Source: a virus
DNA: 42,966 bases
Virus record (IMG/VR): IMGVR_UViG_3300028597_000003
Coordinates: 1 to 42,966 of that record
Strand: one strand, 5' to 3'
Translations under genes and position numbers: made by a program
In this document: positions 37,374-42,966 of the stretch, in pieces
Numbering within the stretch: the first letter of the stretch is position 1
How the letters are laid out: each line of letters starts with the position of its first letter
Notes under the pieces: generated by a model
Database searches by the model: none
What the model was told of the DNA's origin: nothing
The model's input: only the letters and a program-made list of their open reading frames with translations

Positions 37374-38177
37374 ATGGCCGCTCTCCCGTACATGCAGCTC
37401 TACGTTGCCGACTACCTGGCAGACACCATGCACCTCACCACCGAGGAGCATGGCGCTTATCTGTTGCTGATCTTCAACTACTGGCAGACAGGGAAGGCCA
37501 TACCAGTGTCCCGCTTGGCCCGGATTGCAAGGCTTTCGGACGAGCGTTGGACGGTCGTTGAACGGTCGTTGAACGAGTTTTTCAACGAGCGTTCAGGAGA
37601 GTGGGTGCACGCACGGATTGAGCGAGATTTGGACGCTGTTCGCGATGCTCAAAACCAGCGAAGCGCAGCCGGAAAAGCCTCAGCTGCAGCGCGAAAGGCA
37701 GCCGCAAAGCCGCAGAAACAAAGGGCTCGCAACGCCCGTTCAACGCCCGTTGAAATTCCGTTGAACGAGAACCCAACGATAAGAGATACAGATACAGATA
37801 CAGATACAGAAGAAACAACACACATAACGCGCGTGGCCGAAGTCGCTCGAATCGACGATCTCACCGCACGACCTCGTTTCGCCATGTCCGACGCCTGGGA
37901 ACCTGAATCCCAATCCTTCACCGCCGTCCTGGCACGCAACGGCATGGCCAACCAATCGTTCCACGCCGACCAACTTCTTGAATTCCGCTCGTACTGGATC
38001 AGCCGCCCTGGTGACCACAAGACCCAGGCCCAGTGGGAGCACGCACTCGCGCAGCAACTGAAACGCCAATCCCGATACCAGCAAACCGCAGGGGCCAGCA
38101 GCCATGAAACCAGTGGACGAACTTCTCGTAGCAGCACGCGCAACGCTCACGACATCCTCACAGACCCCACCTGGTGA
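37374..38177 (+). CDS. Replication protein, DUF1376 + DnaT-like
   Basis: In this 267-residue protein, residues 1-90 (YMQLYVADYLADTMHLTTEE, HGAYLLLIFNYWQTGKAIPV) form a DUF1376/YdaU domain. A basic Ala/Lys linker follows (about 100-125), then a TDTDTDTEE tract encoded by a four-fold ACAGAT repeat near 37785-37808. The C-terminal FAMSDAWEPESQSFTAVLAR, NGMANQSF and SYWISRPGDHKTQAQWEHAL is DnaT-like. It is the equivalent of the lambda O position and probably recognises the origin or loads single-strand binding factors. GGAGG precedes ATG 37374. Confidence 0.88.
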   Translation: MAALPYMQLYVADYLADTMHLTTEEHGAYLLLIFNYWQTGKAIPVSRLARIARLSDERWTVVERSLNEFFNERSGEWVHARIERDLDAVRDAQNQRSAAGKASAAARKAAAKPQKQRARNARSTPVEIPLNENPTIRDTDTDTDTEETTHITRVAEVARIDDLTARPRFAMSDAWEPESQSFTAVLARNGMANQSFHADQLLEFRSYWISRPGDHKTQAQWEHALAQQLKRQSRYQQTAGASSHETSGRTSRSSTRNAHDILTDPTW

Positions 38178-38808
38178 GGCTGTACCCGAGAACGTGACGC
38201 CGATGGAGCAGGGTCTGCGTGACGCAGTGCGCCGGATCTTCACCACGCTCAAGATCACGTTCCCTGCCTGGTACGAGAAGCACTACGGGGAAATGCGGGC
38301 AGAGCAACTGGCTCGCCGCGTATGGCGCGAGACGATCATCGAGCTGAACGACGCAGCCGTGGACCGTGGACTGCATCGCATGGTCAAGGAATGCAAGTTC
38401 CCACCATCGCCAAGCGACTTTCTGGAGCTTTGCCAGCGCGTCGACGACATGCCATCGGTGCAAGACGCTTGGTGGGAGGCCATCAGCGGCAAGTACAGCC
38501 ACGAGGCCGTCAAGGTTGCAGCCGAGGCAACCGGAACGTTCGACCTGCGTACCGCTACCGGCAAAGAGAAAGCCCTGTACCAGCGCTTCGAACGCAACTA
38601 CGCCATCGTCCAGCGCCGCGCCCAGAACGCCCAGCCTCTCGACGGCAAGATCGTCCAGGGCATCGAGCACGACAGCGGCATGAAGGCCCAGCTGGCTCGA
38701 TCCCACCAGGAAGCACGCGACCTGGTCGCGGCCCAGAACATCCCAACTGACCCCAAGGCCGCGCGCGCACTGCTGCTGGCCAAGCTCGGTATTCGGAGGC
38801 CGGCATGA
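38104..38808 (+). CDS. Replication protein P-like (helicase loader)
   Basis: In this 234-residue protein, the region FTTLKITFPAWYEKHYGEMR, then VWRETIIELNDAAVDRGLHR and CKFPPSPSDFLELCQ, matches the lambda P/replication P family that recruits host DnaB. It overlaps the upstream DnaT-like gene by 74 bases, unusually long, and ends in ATGA with the next gene. The initiator-plus-loader pair indicates theta replication using the host replisome. Confidence 0.88.
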   Translation: MKPVDELLVAARATLTTSSQTPPGEAVPENVTPMEQGLRDAVRRIFTTLKITFPAWYEKHYGEMRAEQLARRVWRETIIELNDAAVDRGLHRMVKECKFPPSPSDFLELCQRVDDMPSVQDAWWEAISGKYSHEAVKVAAEATGTFDLRTATGKEKALYQRFERNYAIVQRRAQNAQPLDGKIVQGIEHDSGMKAQLARSHQEARDLVAAQNIPTDPKAARALLLAKLGIRRPA

Positions 38809-39095
38809 ACTACGAACCCCAAGTGCGTTCGCCACGCGGCGTAGACCCACAGGTCCGCTACCAGAGTGGGCGCTGTGACGTTTGCGGAAGGTCCCGCACT
38901 CACTTCAACCACGACAAGTGTTCGAAGGCGCGCCAGGCAGCAGGGTTCCAGTACTGGAAGGAGCCCGAGGGCGACCGCAAGGTTCAGTGCGTGCGTTGCC
39001 ACGGCTCATTCCGCATCGACTCGATGATGGGCAACACCTGTCGCGGCTGCCATATCCTGGTGCTGAAGCAAGTCATTGGCGGAGGTGAAGCATGA
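38805..39095 (+). CDS. Zinc-finger protein
   Basis: The 96-residue protein has an N-terminal CDVCGRSRTHFNHDKCSKAR and a C-terminal CVRCHGSFRIDSMMGNTCRG, i.e. two Cys-x2-Cys knuckles. The first resembles that of the leftward 54-residue protein at 24259. It is coupled by ATGA to its neighbours on both sides. The role is unknown. NinF/NinH-like small zinc proteins occupy similar positions. Confidence 0.75.
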   Translation: MNYEPQVRSPRGVDPQVRYQSGRCDVCGRSRTHFNHDKCSKARQAAGFQYWKEPEGDRKVQCVRCHGSFRIDSMMGNTCRGCHILVLKQVIGGGEA

Positions 39096-39451
39096 GCGTC
39101 GAAATGACCCTGTCCTTCGTCCGTGCCGCCGTGCAGAGGGCGGAGCACCATGGCAACACCAACGTCGAACTCAACGTCAAGGACATGCTCGAGCTGCTGC
39201 CGCTGATCGAATCTGGTCTGCACAAGCAGCGTGCTGACCGCCAGATGAAACGGGCCGGCTGGACAAGCCCAGCAGGCATGCGCGCCATGCTCGGTGCCAA
39301 GAAGGGCAAGCGTGGCGTGCGCATGCTTCGGTTCAAGACGGAGGAATGCAACATGGAGCTCTTCTTCTGCGACAGCTTGCGGGAAAAGATCGCGGAGTCG
39401 GAAGCCCTGATTGCAGCCAAGGAAGCGGCGAAGGAGGTGGCCAATGTCTGA
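39092..39451 (+). CDS. Hypothetical protein of the nin-like region
   Basis: The 119-residue, mostly helical protein (MSVEMTLSFVRAAVQRAEHH, LNVKDMLELLPLIE) has a basic centre (GAKKGKRGVRMLRFKTEECN). There is no domain that I can name. It is coupled upstream by ATGA and overlaps rusA by 8 bases, so it is translated with the recombination/resolution genes. Confidence 0.7.
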   Translation: MSVEMTLSFVRAAVQRAEHHGNTNVELNVKDMLELLPLIESGLHKQRADRQMKRAGWTSPAGMRAMLGAKKGKRGVRMLRFKTEECNMELFFCDSLREKIAESEALIAAKEAAKEVANV

Positions 39452-39884
39452 GCTCAAGCCAGTTCAGTTCCTGGTCCCGGGCGAGCCCGTGGGGAAGGGC
39501 AGGCCACGTATTGGTCGCGTTGGCGGCCATGCCCGCATGTTCACCCCGCAGAAGACTGCCAGCTACGAAGGGCTCATCGCCTTGGCAGGTACCGAAGCCA
39601 TGGCCGGCCGCACGCTGCTGGAGGGCGCCGTGATGGTCGAGATGCGCATCGTCCTGGCCATACCTCAATCCATGTCGAATAAGCGGAGGGCCATGGCCAT
39701 TGCCGGCGAGCTGTTCCCGACCAAGAAGCCCGACATGGACAACGTCATCAAGGCGATCTACGACGGCCTCAACGGCGTGGTCTGGAAAGACGACGTTCAG
39801 GTCGTCGACGCGTTCGTGCGCAAGCGCTACGGCGAAGTTCCGGGCGTGCACGTGCGCATTGTGCCGCTGGAGGCAGCAGCTTGA
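39444..39884 (+). CDS. rusA: RusA-type Holliday junction resolvase
   Basis: The 146-residue protein begins FLVPGEPVGKGRPRIGRVGG, the family's N-terminal signature. KPDMDNVIKAIYDGLNGVVW and then KDDVQV carry the three catalytic aspartates. ATG 39444 has GGAGG at 39433-39437. It resolves junctions left by RecT recombination or replication before packaging. Length is normal. Confidence 0.95.
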   Translation: MSELKPVQFLVPGEPVGKGRPRIGRVGGHARMFTPQKTASYEGLIALAGTEAMAGRTLLEGAVMVEMRIVLAIPQSMSNKRRAMAIAGELFPTKKPDMDNVIKAIYDGLNGVVWKDDVQVVDAFVRKRYGEVPGVHVRIVPLEAAA

Positions 39885-39927
39885 CCCGCAACACAACGAT
39901 CTACGCGGAACTACGCAAGGGGGCAGT

Positions 39928-40557
39928 ATGAGGCTCAAATCGGCGCGCGAAATGTGGCACGACGCGTTCTACACGCCCTGGGACAGCGTCATGCACCACG
40001 GCCTGGAGGGGGCAAAGCTAGCCAAGCGCGGGTACGTGGCGAACGAAACCCGGCCCGAGCGCTGGGAGAACACGGGTAAGTGTGCCCACATGGCGCTGGC
40101 TGGGCGGGTGCAGCACGCCATTTCCAGCTTGCACCCTCGGTACCAGGTGTTCGGGCACCACCTGTACGCCCCGGTGATCAGCACCGAGGTGTCGAACAAC
40201 TGGGAAGAGTCGGCGGTGGAGCTGCTGGCCAGCCACGTGCACCTGGCCTTGAAAGAGCGCGGGGAGAAGCGCACCTGCCTGCTGTACAGCCGCGAGTACT
40301 GGGTTGCCCGCGGCGTCCTGGTCCGGTACCGGCACATGGTTCAGGGTGGCATGGGCGCCAATCCTGACCCGATGGCCGACCCGTGGGTCTTCCGGGGCTG
40401 GCTGGCCGATAACCACGCGCTTGAGCTGGACAGCCGCAACTGGGCCAGGCAATGGGGCTGGCTGGTGCAGCTGATGTTCGATCAGGCCGGGATCATCGAT
40501 GGCGTGTGCTTGCGCCCAATCGGGCGCGTGCTGAGCGAGGAGCGGGAGGCTGCGTAG
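39928..40557 (+). CDS. Candidate late-gene regulator (Q position), conserved hypothetical
   Basis: The 209-residue protein starts MRLKSAREMWHDAFYTPWDS and is basic and Trp-rich, with WENTGKCAHMALAGRVQHAI, RYRHMVQGGMG and WARQWGWLVQLMF. No textbook domain was recognised. It lies after rusA and shortly before a strong promoter followed by two terminators and the lysis genes, exactly where an antiterminator Q sits in lambdoid phages. The Q-like role comes from that context only. ATG 39928 is preferred to the long upstream frame, which is a shadow of rusA. Confidence 0.6.
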   Translation: MRLKSAREMWHDAFYTPWDSVMHHGLEGAKLAKRGYVANETRPERWENTGKCAHMALAGRVQHAISSLHPRYQVFGHHLYAPVISTEVSNNWEESAVELLASHVHLALKERGEKRTCLLYSREYWVARGVLVRYRHMVQGGMGANPDPMADPWVFRGWLADNHALELDSRNWARQWGWLVQLMFDQAGIIDGVCLRPIGRVLSEEREAA

Positions 40558-40627
40558 AAGCTTTCCGCTCTCTCCACAGCCATGTAGTATCGTTTCGCCA
40601 CTTCGGCATGACTCAAGGAATGACTCG

Positions 40628-41017
40628 ATGAGCGAACAAATCCAGCAGGCCCCTGTAGAAAAAATCAACAACGATTGGATGTTGAGGGTGCTTGCTCAAA
40701 CGGCCGGAATGCCAATTATCCTGACAACTGCTGCCGGTCTGATTGCCGGTGAGATTCTTGGCGAGGCAGAATATCTGGACCTGCTGCAGAACGCAGTGGC
40801 AGATGGCTGGGGTGGGCCAGCCGAATCCATGCGCACAATGTTCGCACCTGCCATCGAACACATTGAGCGCTTGCCTAAGGATCATATCCACTTGCGAAAC
40901 GCGAAGCTGTATACCTCGACGGGCGTACTTGAAGTTGGGGTCAATGGCTTATGGCGTGGTCGGTTGGAACAGGTCATTGGGCATTCGATCGGGCGTGTGA
41001 CTGTTCACACTTCTTGA
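40628..41017 (+). CDS. Hypothetical protein, possible moron before the late promoter
   Basis: In this 129-residue protein (MSEQIQQAPVEKINNDWMLR) a semi-hydrophobic segment at about residues 25-45 (TAGMPIILTTAAGLIAGEIL) could enter a membrane. The C-terminal part is beta-rich. AAGGA is 8-12 bases before ATG 40628, and a weak -10 (TAGTAT, 40585) lies upstream. The late promoter -35 overlaps its stop codon. It has no recognised homologue. Confidence 0.7.
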   Translation: MSEQIQQAPVEKINNDWMLRVLAQTAGMPIILTTAAGLIAGEILGEAEYLDLLQNAVADGWGGPAESMRTMFAPAIEHIERLPKDHIHLRNAKLYTSTGVLEVGVNGLWRGRLEQVIGHSIGRVTVHTS

Positions 41018-41043
41018 CAGAAATGTGCGGGTTTCGGCATGAT
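41014..41043 (+). promoter_or_regulatory. Late promoter (PR'-like)
   Basis: TTGACA (41014-41019), 18-base spacer, CATGAT (41038-41043). It is the best -35 box in the window, placed ahead of two terminators and the lysis genes. The predicted transcript would be only about 50 bases long unless antiterminated, as for lambda PR'/tR'. Confidence 0.75.
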
Positions 41044-41077
41044 TTCCCCACTGTGACAAGCAGCACCCAAACCAAAG

Positions 41078-41102
41078 AAACCCGCCATTGAGCGGGTTTT
41101 TT
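41078..41102 (+). terminator. First terminator after the late promoter (tR'-like)
   Basis: A stem AAACCCGC/GCGGGTTT (41078-41085 and 41092-41099) with a 6-nt loop ends in six T. It is a strong intrinsic terminator. Confidence 0.92.
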
Positions 41103-41124
41103 GTTGCCTGCAAACAATCAACTG

Positions 41125-41148
41125 ACCCCGCCATCGAGCGGGGTTTCG
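41125..41148 (+). terminator. Second terminator directly before the holin gene
   Basis: A stem ACCCCGC/GCGGGGT (41125-41131 and 41138-41144) with a short T tract. It is fused to the holin ribosome site and is near-identical to the 17000-17040 element. Confidence 0.75.
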
Positions 41149-41164
41149 CGTTTCTGGAGGCCCC

Positions 41165-41437
41165 ATGAAAGCCCCAGTCAGGAGCAACCCTATGTCGAAA
41201 CAGGAAGGCATCGTAGAAGCAGTCGGCGCCTCTGTGGCGAACAAGGGCATGCTCGTTGGTGCCAGTACCGGCTTTGTCGGCTGGCTTTCCCAGGTGAACT
41301 GGGTTGGCTTCGCCGGTGTGGCCATCGCCTTGATCGGCTTCCTGGTCAATACGTACTTCCAGATCCGCAAGGACCGGCGCGAGGCCCGCGAGAGCGAAGC
41401 CCGAATCCAGGCCCTGCGCGAGCAGTGCCAGCGGTGA
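41165..41437 (+). CDS. Holin with possible dual start
   Basis: The 90-residue protein has two hydrophobic stretches: about residues 27-45 (KGMLVGASTGFVGWLSQ) and 46-66 (VNWVGFAGVAIALIGFLVNT). A charged C-terminus follows (RKDRREARESEARIQALREQ), as in class II holins. Two starts each have an SD: GGAGG before ATG 41165, and AGGAG before ATG 41192, giving MSKQEG. The long form adds nine residues with Lys and Arg, as in holin/antiholin pairs. It overlaps the endolysin start (GTGA). Confidence 0.85.
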   Translation: MKAPVRSNPMSKQEGIVEAVGASVANKGMLVGASTGFVGWLSQVNWVGFAGVAIALIGFLVNTYFQIRKDRREARESEARIQALREQCQR

Positions 41438-41946
41438 GCGTGCGCAGCCGCGTGGCGGTGACCCTGCTGACCATGAGCCTGGCCGGCTTCGGCGCCTGGA
41501 AGGCCAGCGAGGGATACACACCCGTCGCAGTCATCCCCACCAAGGGCGACGTTCCCACCATCGGCCACGGCTCCACCAGGTGGGAAGACGGCACGCCGGT
41601 GAAGATGGGCGACACGATCACGCGCCAGCGCGCCGAGGTGCTGGCTCGCAACCTGAACAGCCAGGCCGAGAAGCAATTCGCCGCCAGCCTGCCGGGCGTG
41701 AAGCTCCACTATGACGAGTTCGACCTGTACATGGACTTCGTCGGCCAGTACGGCATGGGCAACTGGCGTCCGTCCTCGATGCGCCGCGACCTGCTGGCCG
41801 GCAACTACGTCCAGGCCTGCCATGACCTGCTCAAGTACAAGTACGCCGCCGGCTATGACTGCTCGACCCCGGGCAACAAACGCTGCTGGGGCGTCTGGCA
41901 GCGCCAGCTGGAGCGCCACGCCAAGTGCATGGAGGCCCAGCGATGA
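41434..41946 (+). CDS. Endolysin, phage-type lysozyme with signal-anchor N-terminus
   Basis: The 170-residue protein cleaves the glycan backbone of peptidoglycan. A hydrophobic N-terminus (VAVTLLTMSLAGFGAWKA, about residues 7-24) suggests a SAR or signal sequence. The catalytic region is ASEGYTPVAVIPTKGDVPTI, then GHGSTRW, with Glu, Asp and Thr of the GH24 triad. QYGMGNWRPSSMRRDLLAGN and the late Cys-containing region are typical. GTG 41434 overlaps the holin stop. The Glu-Asp spacing is longer than in T4/P21 lysozymes but usual in Pseudomonas relatives. Confidence 0.92.
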   Translation: MSVRSRVAVTLLTMSLAGFGAWKASEGYTPVAVIPTKGDVPTIGHGSTRWEDGTPVKMGDTITRQRAEVLARNLNSQAEKQFAASLPGVKLHYDEFDLYMDFVGQYGMGNWRPSSMRRDLLAGNYVQACHDLLKYKYAAGYDCSTPGNKRCWGVWQRQLERHAKCMEAQR

Positions 41947-42389
41947 ACTATCTGATCGCGGCCCTGGTGGCCTGCGGCGTGATCATCTACGCCGGCTGGC
42001 AGAAGATCGAGGCCCAGTCCGTGGTGCTGGACCAGGCCGCCAAGCAAATCAGCACGCTGGAAGCCGCGGCCGAGTCCCGCCGCAACACCATCCGGCTGCT
42101 GGCTGACCTCGACACCCAGCACACCCAGGAGCGCGAACGTGCGAACCAGACCAATGCCAGCCTTCGTGCTGATGTCGCTGCTGGCCAGCGCCGGTTGTCA
42201 GTCCTCGCCACCAGCTGCTGCGCAGGATCTGGCGCCGCCGCCGGCGTGGGTCATGCAGAAGCGCGAGCCGAACTTGACCCAGCGGCTGCTGAACGAATTG
42301 TCGCCATCGCCAACGACGGTGACGACGCCATCCGCCAACTGACAGCCCTGCAGGACTGGGTCAGCAAGGCCTGCCCCATCGCGCAGTAA
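41943..42389 (+). CDS. Rz-like inner-membrane spanin
   Basis: The 148-residue protein has one N-terminal TM (NYLIAALVACGVIIYAGW) and a long periplasmic coiled coil (LDQAAKQISTLEAAAESRRN and following). ATG 41943 overlaps the endolysin stop (ATGA). With the embedded Rz1 it bridges inner and outer membrane in the final lysis step. Confidence 0.9.
   Translation: MNYLIAALVACGVIIYAGWQKIEAQSVVLDQAAKQISTLEAAAESRRNTIRLLADLDTQHTQERERANQTNASLRADVAAGQRRLSVLATSCCAGSGAAAGVGHAEARAELDPAAAERIVAIANDGDDAIRQLTALQDWVSKACPIAQ
42139..42342 (+). CDS. Rz1-like outer-membrane spanin lipoprotein, nested in Rz
   Basis: The 67-residue protein in another frame within Rz has a signal sequence and lipobox (MPAFVLMSLLASAGC) and Pro-rich mature part (PPAAAQDLAPPPAWV). 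GTG 42139 has AGGAG 7 bases upstream, which decides this start. Full nesting within Rz is the common arrangement of Rz/Rz1 pairs. Confidence 0.88.
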   Translation: MRTRPMPAFVLMSLLASAGCQSSPPAAAQDLAPPPAWVMQKREPNLTQRLLNELSPSPTTVTTPSAN

Positions 42390-42398
42390 GGATTTCCC

Positions 42399-42941
42399 AT
42401 GGCCATGACCGTGAAGCGCCACCGGTTCGTGGCTGAGTACCTGGTGGACCTGAATGCCACCCAGGCAGCGATAAGGGCCGGATACGCCAAGAAAGGGGCC
42501 AAGGACCAGGCCTACCAGCTCATGCAGATGCCCGAGGTGGCTCAGGCGATTGAGAAGGCCATGGGCGAGCGCAGCAAGCGCCTCAAGGTCGATGCCGACT
42601 ACGTGCTGCAACGGCTCGTAGAGATCGACCAGCTGGACCTGCTGGACATCCTGGATGACGACCTGTCCCTCAAGCCGCTCAAGCAGTGGCCCAAGGCCTG
42701 GCGCCAGTACCTGGTGGGCTTCGACCTCGCCGAGATGTTCGAAGGCCAGGGCAAGGACCGGGACATGGTCGGCATCCTCAAGAAGATCAAGTGGCCCGAC
42801 AAGGTCCGCAACCTTGAGCTGCTGGGCAAGCACGTGAACGTGAACGCCTTCAAGGAGCAGGTCGAGGTCAACGTGACCGGCCTGGCAGACCGGATGGCCA
42901 AGGCAAAGGCGCGGGTCCGTGAACGCAGCGGAAGAGGCTGA
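42399..42941 (+). CDS. terS: Terminase small subunit
   Basis: The 180-residue protein starts VKRHRFVAEYLVDLNATQAA, then IRAGYAKKGAKDQAYQLMQM. This is the helix-turn-helix region of the Terminase_2 small subunit family, which binds the packaging start site. A helical oligomerisation part (SKRLKVDADYVLQRLVEIDQ) and a basic tail follow. It overlaps terL by 23 bases. The last 102 bases are repeated at 1-102 because of circularisation. Confidence 0.93.
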   Translation: MAMTVKRHRFVAEYLVDLNATQAAIRAGYAKKGAKDQAYQLMQMPEVAQAIEKAMGERSKRLKVDADYVLQRLVEIDQLDLLDILDDDLSLKPLKQWPKAWRQYLVGFDLAEMFEGQGKDRDMVGILKKIKWPDKVRNLELLGKHVNVNAFKEQVEVNVTGLADRMAKAKARVRERSGRG

Positions 42942-42966
42942 CTACGAGCAGCAGCTCGTTGAGGAC
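42840..42966. repeat. Terminal direct repeat, right copy
   Basis: Identical to bases 1-127; see the left copy. It covers the end of terS and the first 48 bases of terL. Confidence 0.9.
42919..42966 (+). CDS. terL: Terminase large subunit, 5' fragment (continues at base 128 of the window)
   Basis: GTG 42919 is the second copy of the start at base 80. It encodes the first 16 residues (MNAAEEADYEQQLVED) before the window ends. It is an artefact of cutting the circle. Confidence 0.9.
   Translation, partial: MNAAEEADYEQQLVED

Noticed and set aside
39700-39927. Upstream extension of the Q-position gene
   Set aside because: It is out of frame within rusA. ATG 39928 gives the natural protein start.

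Overview
The window is one complete temperate phage genome, almost certainly of a Pseudomonas species. The first 127 bases (1-127) are repeated exactly at the end (42840-42966). The molecule is therefore a circular assembly of about 42,839 bp cut inside the terminase genes, with terS and terL continuing across the ends. The host assignment rests on GC-rich Pseudomonas-style codon use, a PrtN-type pyocin-activator homologue and the gene repertoire. The virion genes are of a short-tailed (podovirus) kind: T7-type portal, tail tubular proteins A/B, gp13/gp14-like and large internal virion proteins, and a T7-type fibre anchor. They are combined with a capsid cassette that looks like that of Bordetella phage BPP-1 (Bbp19/18/17/16-like).

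Layout. 36.1-36.8 kb holds an S24-type repressor (minus strand) coupled to a small lipoprotein-like gene. It is flanked by two operator clusters built on a TTAAGCATGCTGAA-like palindrome. PR fires rightwards into cro, a cII-like gene, replication genes (DUF1376/DnaT-like and P-like), zinc-finger proteins, rusA and a candidate late regulator. A consensus late promoter (41.01 kb) followed by two intrinsic terminators precedes holin, SAR-type endolysin, Rz/Rz1 and terminase, and the plus strand then continues from base 1 through head, tail, ejection and fibre genes to 20.1 kb. PL fires leftwards through a boxA-bearing leader with an 18-bp-closed, multi-stem candidate RNA. It then runs into small coupled ORFs, a GIY-YIG protein, RecT, a YqaJ exonuclease, an FtsK-gamma-domain protein, a diversity-generating retroelement (DGR), a C5 methyltransferase, zinc-finger genes and a PrtN-like gene. 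The integrase lies at 21.2 kb, next to a cluster of five TTGCTACA octamers, and an SOS (LexA) box with two small genes sits just before it.

The most notable system is the DGR at 27.6-30.6 kb. It has two variable proteins in tandem, Avd, one template repeat (TR) and a reverse transcriptase. Both variable repeats were aligned to the TR by eye. All 35 substitutions (19 in one copy, 16 in the other) fall at template adenines, and nothing else differs. The DGR sits in the repressor-controlled early operon, not beside the fibre genes. A remnant of a DnaQ-type exonuclease lies at its edge.

Other unusual features are: a secreted-looking paralogue of the tail fibre whose S74 chaperone/protease dyad is lost; a methyltransferase with five tandem 'ADPR' repeats in its recognition region; a 67-bp perfect tandem duplication that frameshifts an early gene; two independently placed two-TM coiled-coil 'moron' genes; and a repressor-coupled lipoprotein. 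All functional statements come from reading the sequence and from knowledge of families; no database search was run.
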